Source: Channallabes apus (Eukaryota > Chordata > Actinopteri > Siluriformes > Clariidae). Taken from it: 64,000 nt of DNA. The notes beneath the pieces are model-generated. The model saw nothing but the letters and a program-made list of their open reading frames with translations, was not told the DNA's origin and did no database searches. The stretch is from contig CM060104.1 in NCBI GenBank assembly GCA_030522415.1, positions 16,942,229-17,006,228 of the forward strand, given 5' to 3'. Made by a program: the position numbers and the translations under genes. Positions 1 to 10,629 of the stretch are shown in pieces. The stretch's first letter is position 1; each line of letters opens with the position of its first letter.

Positions 1-853
1 GTTCTATCTTGGTCTCAACAGACCAGAGAATCTTATTTCTCATCATCTTGGAGTCCTTCAGGTGTTTTTTAGCAAACTCCATGTGTGTCTTGCACTGAGG
101 AGAGGCTTCTGTCGGACCACTCTGCCATAAAGCCACGACTGGTAGAGGGCTGCAGGTATGGTTAACTTTCTACAACTTTCTCCCATCTCCGGACTGCATC
201 TCTGGAGCTCAGCCACAGTGATCTTTGGGTTCTTCTTTACCTCCCTCACCAAAGCTCTCCTTCTCCGATAGCTCAGTTTGGCCAGACGGCCAGCTCTAGT
301 AAGGGTTCTGGTCGTCCCAGACGTCTTCCATGTAAGGATTATGGAGGCCACTGTGCTCTTAGGAACCTTAAGTGCAGCAGAATTCTTTTGTAACCTTGGC
401 CAGATCTGTGCCTTGCCACAATTCTTTTTCTGAGCTCTTCAGGCAGTTCCTTTGACCTCGTGATTCTCATTTGTTCTGACATGTATTGTGAGCTATAAGG
501 TCTTATATAGACAGGTGTCTGTCTTTCCTAATCAAGACCAATCAGTATATTCAAACACAGCTGCACTCAAATGAAGGTGTAGAACCATCTCAAGGATGAT
601 CAGAAGAAATGGACAGCACCTGAGTTAAATATATGAGTGTCACAGCAAAGGGTCTGAATACTTAGGACCATGTTATATAAAAAATTTTTTTTTTAAATAA
701 ATCTGCAAAAATGTCAACAATTCTGTGTTTTTCTGTCAATATGAGGTGCTGTGTGTACATTAATGAGGGAAAAAAAATAACTTAAATGATTGTAGCAAAT
801 GACAGCAATGTAACAAAGAGTGAAAAATTTAAGGGAGTCTTCTATACCCACTG
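1..853 (-). mobile_element. Tc1-like transposon remnant, truncated at the window edge
   Basis: The minus strand from about 351 to 58 encodes a helix-turn-helix N-terminal segment of a Tc1-type transposase (AGRLAKLSYRRRRALVREVK, then a PEMGESCRK-like motif). Upstream on that strand (about 360-853) is the long AT-rich non-coding end typical of fish Tc1 elements. It finishes in a CAGTGGGTA-type terminus at 845-853. The catalytic part lies outside the window to the left. No TA target duplication is visible next to the terminus, so the end is slightly degraded. Seen: coding similarity and terminus. Known: Tc1 family organisation. Certainly inactive as seen. Confidence 0.85.
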
Positions 854-1011
854 TGCCTGTCACTTCCTTGTTTTTGCTATATCTCCAGTATATAATACAT
901 TTCTGATAAAACCTACTGTAAGACCAAAATACTATGTTGTTTCTGTGTATTCTTCAAAAAAGCCTTTTATGCACTTATTCTTTTTCAAATAAAACTTATG
1001 ATAAGTGAATT

Positions 1012-1366
1012 ATTCATTCATTCATTTTCTATACCGCTTAATCCTGTGTTCAGGGTCGCGGGGGACCTGGAGCCTATCCCAGGAGACTTCGGGCACTAGG
1101 CGGGGTACACCCTGGACAGGTGCCAATCCATCGCAGGGCACACACACATACACACACTCACACACCCAGTCACACACTATGGGCAATTTAGGAACGCCGA
1201 TTAGCCTAACCTGCATATCTTTGGACTGTGGGAGGAAACCGGAGTACCCGGAGGAAACCCACCAAGCACGGGGAGAACATGCAAACTCCATGCACACAGA
1301 GACGGGAATCGAGCCTGGCCGGGGAATCGAACCCAGACCCTGGAGGTGCAAGGCGACAGTGCTATA
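1012..1366 (-). repeat. DANA-like tRNA-derived SINE
   Basis: On the plus strand it starts with an ATTCATTC tail and ends at the complement of a tRNA-like head, so the sense strand is minus. It carries the conserved body of the DANA/HE1-type teleost SINE (…GTTTGCATGTTCTCCC… and CAGTCCAAAGA…-like blocks, in complement). The box B region is present and the extreme 5' end with box A is lost. The same family recurs at 9245-9580, 13141-13480, 18541-19094, 23868-24098, 44545-44768 and 53107-53448. Confidence 0.8.
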
Positions 1367-1486
1367 AGTGAATTACATAAAATCAAATACAAGAAGTACT
1401 TTGTGAGAAAGAAAAAAAAGAAGCCAATATAAAAATGCAAATCACAGTAATTTTTAATCCAGTCTCCTTTAATGCAACATTCCTAT

Positions 1487-1645
1487 GCTTGTGTGTACAA
1501 AGCGAGCTCCATTACCACACCGTTTACCAAGGGTGGTATGGAAGAACTCGGGTGCCCAGCCTCACTAATACTCTTGTGGCTGGATAGGCAAATCCCACCC
1601 CCAGCTACGGTAGAAATGTGGAGATTATTATAACTGACCGTATGG
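1487..1645 (+). mobile_element. Tc1-like transposase 3' fragment (fossil)
   Basis: A short degraded stretch matches the C-terminal part of a teleost Tc1-type transposase (codons around AAGCGAGCTCCAT… GAAGAACTCG… CTCTTGTGGCTG). A second copy of the same family lies at 60655-60810. No open frame remains. Confidence 0.55.
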
Positions 1646-2377
1646 GACAAAATCTGGGATATGATGTTTAATAAGCACATATGAGTATGACTGGTCAGGT
1701 ACTGTATTTACAAATCCTTGGTTAAATAATAAAGCTCATAGATCTAGGGAACAAAGATAGATTTGATTGCCTGAAAAAGAATAGGGGAACATTTATGGTG
1801 TAGGGTAGCATTGAGGCTAAGCTACTGGATAGGAAATTGTAAGGAAAGTTGTGGTGAATTCCAAAAGGACATCTTTAACCTGAGCTGCAACCTGAAAGGC
1901 ATCTTATCGATGCAGGAAAAAAATTGTGTTGTTCCACTCTGTAACAGATGACAGATTTACACATGGATATAAGCAGCTTCTAGTAACCCAAGTGTAAGGT
2001 TGTTTAAACTTTAAAGCACTTAAGTTGCTCTGGATAAAAGCATATGCCTACAGTAAATATATGCACCTATGCCTAAATTTAAACGCAAGTGACTATACTG
2101 ACCACATTCCTGTTTAACTCAATATTACCTGATGTACCTGCTGCAGGCAGTTTTCTCTGTGGAGATTATCTGTCATTCCTATAGCCCATTGTTTTAGTCC
2201 ATAATTTACAAAATTAAAGGACTGTGATAATATAGAAAAATGCTGAGAAATTAAAAAAGGACAGTGCAGTACAAAAACAAAGGAAAATCAGATACCACTT
2301 CATATGTAAACAGCAACTTGACAGATACTATAGACATGCTGTGCATAAGTAACTCTGGGGTTCGACTCCCATCAGAT
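1646..2377. other. Non-coding stretch, no gene seen
   Basis: AT-rich sequence with no supportable exon. A 35-40 bp fragment near 2022-2060 matches the 3' tail of the tRNA-derived SINE found complete at 8842-9034. Confidence 0.5.
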
Positions 2378-2383
2378 GGGAAC

Positions 2384-2961
2384 TGTCACATCCGAGCCAC
2401 CTCAGTCCTGGGGAGTAAGATCGGGCTCGCCTGATTACTGAGCCACCGCTTTGTCTCCCCCTCTTGTGTCTACGTGTGTACTTTTTCCCCCATGTAACAG
2501 CAATTAACAAGAGATCAAGCTCACCTGTGTCTACCCCGTGTGTATTTATTCTTTATTTATTTATACTCACTATTTATTCCAGCCGAACCCGTATCACCTC
2601 GTCTGTTCACTGTTGTGCACCTTCATGTCCTATGTGTGTGTCATTTTGTGCGTTTGTTTCCCTCCCTGGACTGAGCGGTATCTGCAGGCGAGGCTCGAGT
2701 TCGAAGGAAGGCTTTTCCCCAAAAAGTCTAAGCGGGGCTAAGTGAGGCCACGGCATCCTCAGGTCACAGGAGCCAGAGTTTTAGTTTTTTGTTTGTTGTT
2801 TTGAGCCCCCCTGCAGCCCTCACCTGGCGAGGCCCCCGCGTGAGATATTGTCTGTTCCTTTTTTTTATTCGTGCTTTTGTAACTGTCCTTTTTGTTCTCA
2901 TTAAAAGACTTTCGTTATTTCACCCTGCACCTGCGTTCATCCTGTGACTGCAAGACATGAC
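2384..2961 (+). mobile_element. Putative solo LTR
   Basis: The segment begins TGTCACA and is GC-richer than its surroundings. It contains an ATTAAA polyadenylation-type signal near 2900 followed by a CTGCACCTGCGTTCATCC-like end, a pattern common in fish Gypsy-type LTRs. It is flanked by a direct repeat GGGAAC (2378-2383 and 2962-2967), consistent with a target-site duplication. No internal gag/pol sequence is adjacent. The 3' end (…ATGAC) is not a perfect TG…CA terminus, so the exact edge is uncertain. Confidence 0.5.
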
Positions 2962-2967
2962 GGGAAC

Positions 2968-4249
2968 AAGAATCTAACACTGTTGTGGGCAAAGACTCAC
3001 CCAAACTGGACAGGTGAAGACTAAATATACTACTGTATATACGGAACATCTAAAAAAATCATCATGGAAACATTTTTTCTTTTACAATTTTATTAAAAGA
3101 GTGTAACTCCTATATTCTAGATTCATTACACAAAAAGATAAATATTTCAACCCTTTTGTGCTTTGTTTTATTTTCTATGATTACAATTTACAGCTCATCA
3201 ACAACAAAATTCCAGTATCTCAAAATATGAAAGTATTGCATTTTGAGGTTTAGTATATTAACAGACAACATTTCTTTTGAAACCTATTTGACAGGGTAGT
3301 GGGTCAGTGGAGCTTTAGCTGAAGGCCAGTTACAGAGAGGTTGGTGGGCGAGGAGGGGAGCCTATAAAACAACCTTTTACGTTGGATTCAACAGAATTGA
3401 AATCTATCTTAGCAGACAGAACATAAATCTAACTATCTTAGTTTTAAAAATCTTGATTTAAGAAATTCTTGAATCTAAAATGTATTTCCTAACTGACTTC
3501 TTTTACAAGTGAAGAGTATATATGTTGTTTTTTTTATTTATATATATATATATATATATGTTATTAATGCTCCTGAAATTATGGTCACTCCCACCTATTC
3601 TCAGACATAGACACAAAAATCCAAGCAACCTGTTTGCACTACCTTCTAGTATACATTGTTAATACCATATGTGAAACAATAAATCTCATAAATAAGACTG
3701 AAGACAAATTACCATAACGTGTAATGCTAAATCTTAAGTTATTAGCCTACTAAACATCCAATTCATAGTCATTATACTATATGATATGATATTACAGTAT
3801 ATGATCTTGTCATCCTACAGATAGCACAGGATAACATGCACTATGTAAACATTCAAATATTTTGTATAAATGTTTAGTAATTAATGTATCTTCAGTAACC
3901 ACTTTGTCACAGTGAATTCAGATTATATCCTGGGAACACAGGGCGTGAAGCAAGAGTATGGCTGGGCGGGCCTCTAGCCCCAAGGGGACCATGTACACAT
4001 TCATTCGCAGGCTAAGTTATCTTTTCAGGGTGAGGCTAGCACTTACAGTACATCAACAAAAATTATCCTATGTATATATTATGAATAAAATTTTTATTTG
4101 TTTAACAGTCAATCTATATGAATTATAATTGATAATCCAGACACTAGATACATAATTACCCACCTAAACCTTACCCACCTACCTCATGTTTCCCACCTAC
4201 CAAAACATGCCAGGACACATCATTTATAAATTACTTCAATGAAACTAAA

Positions 4250-4315
<66 letters not shown>

Positions 4316-4757
4316 TGGTTCATATGTGATTTTTTTTTCACCCAGATGTTCACTCATAGTCTATTGCTAATTATAGGTGTGTTTGTATGTAAACGAGCGG
4401 TGACTGGCACACAACCTGGAATTCCAGAAACTGGAATTACTTGGTCTTTATGAGTTGTAGTACTTACACTTCTTGTTTGAACTGTCTATTTACAATTGGT
4501 AAGAGTTCATTCTTTTGGGTGTAAAAAAAATCACAATGCCACAATGCATTTAATCAGGTATTTAACCATGAAGACTCCACGTGTACAAATCAAAAGCTGT
4601 AATCCACGCGAAAACACATAGGAGTAGTCTACAGTAGTCTTGAAGAGTGTGAAAAAATAATCCATCATTATTACAATGCAAGTGATGAATCAAAGCCATG
4701 TGGCTCCTGGTTTTCCTTTTTCCGTGGTTCAACTTTTTATCCTGCTTATACTTTACT
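2968..4757. other. AT-rich non-coding stretch with (TA)n tracts
   Basis: No coding exon is supported. (TA)n microsatellites occur at 3540-3559 and about 4255-4311. A weak fragment of a DANA-like repeat lies near 3905-4045. The 3' untranslated region of the minus-strand gene at 4758-7967 probably lies in the upper part. Confidence 0.5.
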
Positions 4758-7700
4758 TCAAGCTTTAATTTCCGCACATAATTTCCTGTAAAGATAAAGC
4801 AAAATATCATTTTCACCACACCACTGCACATCAAACATTTATACTGTAGATTTGATAGGCACAAGAATTCAATTAATAATGCACTCTGACTCTAAAGCCA
4901 TGTGATGCTGATGATGTAATTACTATCATAATAACTTTTATGACTTTTTTTTAATAATTAAAAAAATATAAATAAGTTATAAATAAAGTTAAAGAAAAGT
5001 AAAAGGAATAGGTTCAATGTAGTTTATTTAATGCATCTGATAATCTTTATTAATGTATTCTGAATAAAATTAGAACAAAACTGAGATAACAAGCAAGTGC
5101 ACAGATCTTACTTCCCCTCCTCCAGTTCTTTATTCACGTTTAAACAGATTCTTGTGTCTCTGTCAAGAACCCGTTTCTGCCAACTGTTAAGTTCCTCCTG
5201 CAGTTTCTGTATCTCACTTTTCTGATTTTCTATATAGAGAGCATGTAAAAATTATTTTAAATTTGATCATTAAATAAGTATTGATTACTAATACTTATAC
5301 TTTATCACACCATCATATACCATTAATTAAGAAATAAACTGTAGCATACGTCTTAATTCTTCGATTGCTGAAGTCTTTTCTGATTTCTCCTGTGTGACCT
5401 CTGTCTAAGGAGAGAAGAGAGATGAAAGGGGATAATTAATTAGTTATATTTTTACATTTTCTATGGTTAATATAAATCACTCTTTTGGCATGCAGATTCA
5501 TTAATTTACTGTATTCCAAGATTGTAATCTGGCACTTCCAGCATTCCTAAGAAAAATGTTCAGCTATATCAGCTTTACCTATAAAAACCCCTCAAATGTA
5601 TTGCAACAGCAAATTCACTACTTTTATTTCTGTTTGAGATCAAAAGACAAATATATGACAGTATCAGAATTTCTGCTTAATTTCCTGTTATTTACATGTA
5701 GATATGTTAAACAGCTTTTAATAGGGGACTTGTTTTTGAGGAATTGTCTTGCTTCATGATTCAGTTCCACCCAGTTTGATTAGATTTAATTGATCCTACC
5801 ATAATGAATAATGTCATCATCAAAGATTAAAAACCCATTCCAAAGGAGGCCAAACAAGCATAAGCTATGACATACTTGACCAGTGTTTTGGATAATGAGC
5901 ATATGCATTTTTCACTACACACTCATACTTTGGTATGAGTATGAAGGTACTTTGGTAGCTCATACTTTGTGGTCATCTCAGTATTTATTTGTGAAGTCCA
6001 GTTGTGGTATGGCTCTAAATATTTCTGATCTCATAGTCTTCTTCAAATGATGTCTTGTGATTTCACTGACTGTTGTTTAGGGGCTTTATTCACAGTTTTC
6101 TCAATCTTTCTCAATGTTCATCAACTTGTTATTTTTCTTGACTAACATGTTTGACATCTGGTTATAAGTACAAAAGTGATTTTTTTTTTCAAGTAATTCA
6201 CAATGGTTATACTAGCTATTCCCAGTGCAGTTACAATGCAAAACAAGAGTAGAGACATAAAACTATTCGTTGTTTATTATCTATCTAATAGGATCCTCCT
6301 GGGCAACAAGAAACAGCGGTCAGTCCCATGCTCTAATATTTTTTATCAGAAATTAATGGTGCCATATTCAAGGTGCCAAGTTAATATCATAAACTGAAAG
6401 CTGATTTATATCCCTAAATTTTTTTTACCTCAAATATTTTCATTATATAGCAATGACAAAAAATTTACCTTGTTATTCCAGTACTTTAACTGCATAACTG
6501 GATGAAGACCAAGGGAGGCTAGGCTATAGAAAATTCCACCAACCTTCTTCCTTATTGCTTTAAAAATCAATATTGCATCAAACATACTTTGAGTCTTTTT
6601 TTAATGCCGTTATTGCACCTAATCTCCAGGACCTTACTTGTATTGTTACATCAACCTTAAAGCTAGTACAAAGGTGTCTCCAAACTGGATAAACATTGTG
6701 GTATGTTCTTTTGACCAAGGTTTAAATTTTACATTGTGTAGTGGACTCTCTCACAGATCAAAAGTCTATGTACTGTATGTATACATTATGCCATGGAGTA
6801 TGAAAGATCAGACTTCAGAATGCATGCAAATGTCCTTCCCTTTTTGCATGTTACAATGCCTCACTAAAAGGAAAGAATATTAGAGTCCTTGTGCTTGTTA
6901 GTTGAAGCCGTCAGGTCAAAACCATGTTAAAGCAGGCAGTAATACATGTTAATAATTGCCTAAAACCTTTATTTATAGCTTCTCAAAAACAACTCGCTAA
7001 AACACTCTTATAGAGCTTGTGACAAATCTTTAGTATGGGGGAAAACCTTTTCACTGAGTAATCTAAGACACCTTTACATGATAAAGAAGAAGTTCTAAAC
7101 TGTCCTTTTTAATGCACTTAAATTTGGGATTGATTTAGTCTAATTATTTCTCACTCCATTGATTAATTCTTTTATCTTCAGTAACCACAAACATGGTCAG
7201 GGTTGTGCTGGATTCAAATCACAATCCTGTATACGTGTAACATTGTGAAGGTAAGTCAGGCTGTCCCATGAAGTGTACGCACAAACACAAACACACACAC
7301 ACACACACAAAGTTGTATGTGCATACAAAGTCAGTATGCTTAGCACGATGTTAAAATATAGCAATTTGCTAAGGTTTCTTTTTTTCACTTTAAGACAGTC
7401 AACGTCTTTTATTTTATTTATTTATTTATTTACTTATTTATTTTTGCTACAGCATTGCTCTTTATTTAATACATTCAGTCAAAAGTAACTTTGAATTTAG
7501 GTGTATTGTACAGAACCCTGTAGACTGAAACATGAAAAACTAATTTATACTACATTACCAAACAAAATCTGGGGGTTAAATGTTTAAATAAATCACCAAC
7601 AGTACTCTGGATAAACTATCTATAACATACGGCAGATGTAATCACAGATGTAATAACTTCATTTATTTACCTTTCGTGTTTGGCAGGTCTGCAGGTTTTG

Positions 7701-7967
7701 CGCAGTAGTTTCTTTCTGTTTAACCAGATCGTTCATCTTCTTTGATAGTTCATTTTTCTGTTTATCTAGTGTAGCCAGCTGACTGCTAAGTTTCTGCATT
7801 GCCACTTTGGAAACCAGGACCTCATCTTCTTTTGTCTTCACTTCTTCAAGGCTCAAAGAAATTTGATTTCTCATTGTGCGAATGTTAACCTCCTGATATA
7901 TAGCCTGAAAGGCTACAACCAGCACCGCACACACTGCCAGAAAAACCAATGCCCAGACAGCCTTCAT
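4758..7967 (-). CDS. Small single-pass membrane coiled-coil protein, paralogue 1 (165 aa)
   Basis: Coding exons on the minus strand: 7967-7671, 5404-5350, 5229-5112 and 4785-4758 (297, 55, 118 and 28 nt). All introns are GT-AG and the phases agree. The start is the methionine directly after a CAG acceptor; an in-frame upstream ATG at 8066 lies in the intron or 5' leader and was rejected. Residues 3-21 form a hydrophobic helix (ALVFLAVCAVLVVAF), so this is a signal anchor or single-pass protein. Residues from about 30 to 150 are heptad-rich, Lys/Glu/Gln-rich coiled coil. The C-terminus is KKLCAEIKA. The plus-strand gene at 10630-13886 has the same architecture and related ends (MK…, KLC…KA). 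I do not recognise a named function; teleost genomes carry uncharacterised genes of this kind. Membrane topology is inferred. Confidence 0.85.
5405..7670 (-). other. Intron 2 of the coiled-coil gene
   Basis: A 2.3-kb AT-rich intron with no supportable exon on either strand. It has a (CA)n tract around 7280-7308 and poly-T/TTTA runs around 7410-7445. Open frames here are short and unconserved in character. Confidence 0.6.
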
Positions 7968-8841
7968 CCTGCAAAGGAACAGAAACTGAGTTGGAAGTAA
8001 GGACAGTTCACTGGTGTGGTCTCTCCCCACTTTCTTTTCTCTCAGTTTCTCCTTTATTGTAGACAATACCGTGGAGAATCACCGTGTTCCTAAGAGAGCA
8101 GCACTGTTGTGTCCGGCTTCAACTGCACTCTCACTCCACCCTCCATCTGGGATCCGGGTATACCTGTCCAACCAGATACGAAGGTGTGACAACATTGACA
8201 GAGCCATGTTGCAGACAACTACAAAAACAGAGCCCTATACTATTTAACGCTCTCTTGCTTATTTGATTTTTTGGTTGACTGAATAATGATTATGAGAAGC
8301 AAAGCCATGAATATACCACAAGAACAGGTTGAGCAAAGGTAGATTCCATTGCTTGTATTCCAGGCGGAACCAGAATCTTCTTAGAGAAGGCAACTGTGTA
8401 CGTAATTCACAATAAAAGCTTTACGTTTTTGAAAGAACTGACCTTTGGCCTCAGATAAAACTCTCAGGCACTCATATATTGTTTGCTCAGATGTAATAAA
8501 AATTAGGTTGACTTTTGAAATGCTGGATTTTCTAGATTTTTACTTGCTCTCTCTCTTTTTTTTAATTTTTTTTTTACAAAAACAGAACAATAAACAATTT
8601 TGCTTTTGTAAGATTATGTACCCACAGGCCTGATTATTTTATATTATTTTATTGCCATTAATAAAAAACAATAAAAGGATTAAAGAAAAACATTTAAAAA
8701 TATATCAATATATTTTCAAAAAACAATAATTTATAAGATTCAATATGAAGAGCTTTAAAAATATAGTTAAACAACAACACTACAAGATAAGCAACATTTT
8801 CAATTTTATTGCTTGCTGTAGTCGCATAGCACAGACTAAAT

Positions 8842-9034
8842 GGGGCCAGGAGTAGCTCAGTGGTTAAGGCATTGGACTATGGTTCGGAAGATCCCAGGTT
8901 CAAACCCCACAACCACCAAGTTGCCACTGTTGGGCCCTTGAGCAAGGCCCTTAACCCTCAACTGCTCAGACGTATAATGAGATAAAAATGTAAGTTGCTC
9001 TGGATAAGAGCGTCTGCCAAATGCCTAAATGTAA
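8842..9034 (+). repeat. tRNA-derived SINE with L2-like tail
   Basis: A tRNA-like head (GTAGCTCAGTGGTTAAGGC box A region, GGTTCAAACCC box B) is followed by the tail AAGTTGCTCTGGATAAGAG…CTGCCAAATGCC that is very common in teleost genomes. This is the most complete copy here. Other copies are at 18756-18950, 42283-42345 (tail only) and 54627-54828. Confidence 0.8.
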
Positions 9035-9075
9035 GTAATTAATAAACATTAACATAACACACTAAAATTGTTTAA

Positions 9076-9430
9076 ACAGAGTACACTACTCACACATTCT
9101 CTATACCACGTTGATACTGCCTGTTCAGAGTCACGACGAGCCTGGACCCTATCCCAGGGCACTAGGCGAGACACACCCTGGACAGGGTGCCAATCCATTT
9201 ATGGGGAATTTAACCAGTCTAATTAACCTTTTATTTATTTTGTTAAGGCACAGTCGCTTAGCAGTTAGCACTGTTGCCTTGCATCTCCAGGGTTCGGGTT
9301 CGGTTCTCGTCTCTGGATCTTTGTGCATGGAGTTTGTATGTTCTCCCCGTTCTTGATGGGTTTCCTTTGGTTTCCTCCCACAGTTCAAAGACATGCAGGT
9401 TAGGCTAATTAGCATTCCCAAATTGCCCAT

Positions 9431-9471
<41 letters not shown>

Positions 9472-9580
9472 CCTGTGATGGATTGACACCCCGACCAGGG
9501 TGTACAGTACCGTGCCTTTTGCCTTAAGTCTCTTGGGATAGGCTCCAGGCCTCGTGCAAACAAAGGATCATCATCATGTA
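9076..9580 (+). repeat. DANA-like SINE copies, opposed pair
   Basis: A minus-orientation fragment (about 9076-9230) abuts a plus-orientation copy (about 9245-9580). The plus copy has box A (TTAGCAGTTAGCACTGTTGC), a box B-like GGTTCGGTTC, the CATGGAGTTTGTATGTTCTC core and a (GT)n expansion at 9431-9469. Another degraded minus fragment follows at about 9795-9940. Confidence 0.7.
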
Positions 9581-10629
9581 AATATAGGCCTGTATAATTT
9601 ATTTGCTATGACAACTGTATAACCTTATTTCATGTAATTTGCCATAACTTTCAACCTTCTGTTTGATTCTTACCACCCCTCTCATATAATGTCGCATGTA
9701 TACTGTGACATTCATTTGTTCAATTACAAGTGCTTAGTGATACAAATGTCAAATCATGAAATAAGTGTTAAAAAGTTCAACTGTCCCAATTACCTGATGT
9801 TCCACCCATTTGTTTAATTTTCTATCCTGTAGGGTGTGGAGCCTTTCTCAAGGAGGTTAATGTGGAAGGCAGGGGACACACTGGGTGGGGTGCCAACTCA
9901 TTACAAGGCACAGGTTCACACCCACATAAATACATATACTGTATACAGTACACCGAAACACTTTTGGCATTGAGCCACCGTGCCCTGCCTGATATTCCGA
10001 CATAACTGAAATCAGCCTCCACCTGTAGTAAAGTGTATCGAAGTAACACATACTAGAACTGGAGCTCAGACCTGTTAATCAAGTTCTGACACAGGTTTCA
10101 GGTGACGTTATGAATTCCTGTTAAAAGAAGTATAAACCTGGTATTCATTTATTCGTCGAATGATACAGGTTTTTATATTATTTCATGTTTAAAGAGTGAA
10201 GATTGTGATGTATTTGTACAGGTTGAGTTTGTAAATGTTATCTAGACTGTATGAATTCCATCTCAGTAGTGTACCTGAGCGAGCGGGGGGCGGAGCCTGC
10301 AGCAGGTGCGGCTTTTATCTCGTCCGATTCTCGCTCTCGCGCAGCTTTTACGTGCTGCGCCTCGAATGCAAAGGCTTTTCATTTTTTATATAGTTTCAAT
10401 TTAATTAAAAGAATTCAAGCTCATTGACGGACAAGACATATAATTTTAAAGCCAAAAGTTTTTATTTGCCATTTAATCAGAAGAAGAAACTTAAGGAAGC
10501 GCAACAGTTCCTGTTTAGTGGGTGAAGTTAAGTGGAACAGCCAGTCCCACCACCGAACACTCACTGCTCTGGACTTTTTTTCTTTTTTTTTTTTTTTTTC
10601 GTTTTCCCCAGTTCTTCTTCAAATTCATC

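Larger units (their letters stand above)
7968..10629. promoter_or_regulatory. Divergent intergenic region between the two coiled-coil paralogues
   Basis: Both genes start from this 2.7-kb interval in opposite directions. A GC-box and CpG-rich block at about 10270-10370 (GGGGGGCGGAGCC near 10285) fits a promoter for the plus-strand gene. Its coding exon is preceded by a long T tract and a CAG acceptor at 10608-10610, so there is a spliced 5' leader. The minus-strand gene likewise has an acceptor immediately before its ATG. The centre is occupied by SINEs. Confidence 0.5.

Noticed and set aside
1005..1367. Overlapping open frames on both strands
   Set aside because: They lie wholly inside a DANA-like SINE.
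7968..8066. Upstream in-frame ATG extending the minus-strand coiled-coil protein
   Set aside because: A pyrimidine-rich tract and CAG acceptor lie immediately before the ATG at 7967; the extension is intronic or leader and lacks similarity to the paralogue, which also starts right after an acceptor.
8842..8960. A functional tRNA gene
   Set aside because: Box A and box B are present, but the fold is incomplete and the segment continues into a SINE tail repeated elsewhere in the window.
10522..10629. N-terminal extension of the plus-strand coiled-coil protein
   Set aside because: It reads through a long T tract (polyphenylalanine) that is the polypyrimidine tract of the acceptor at 10608-10610.
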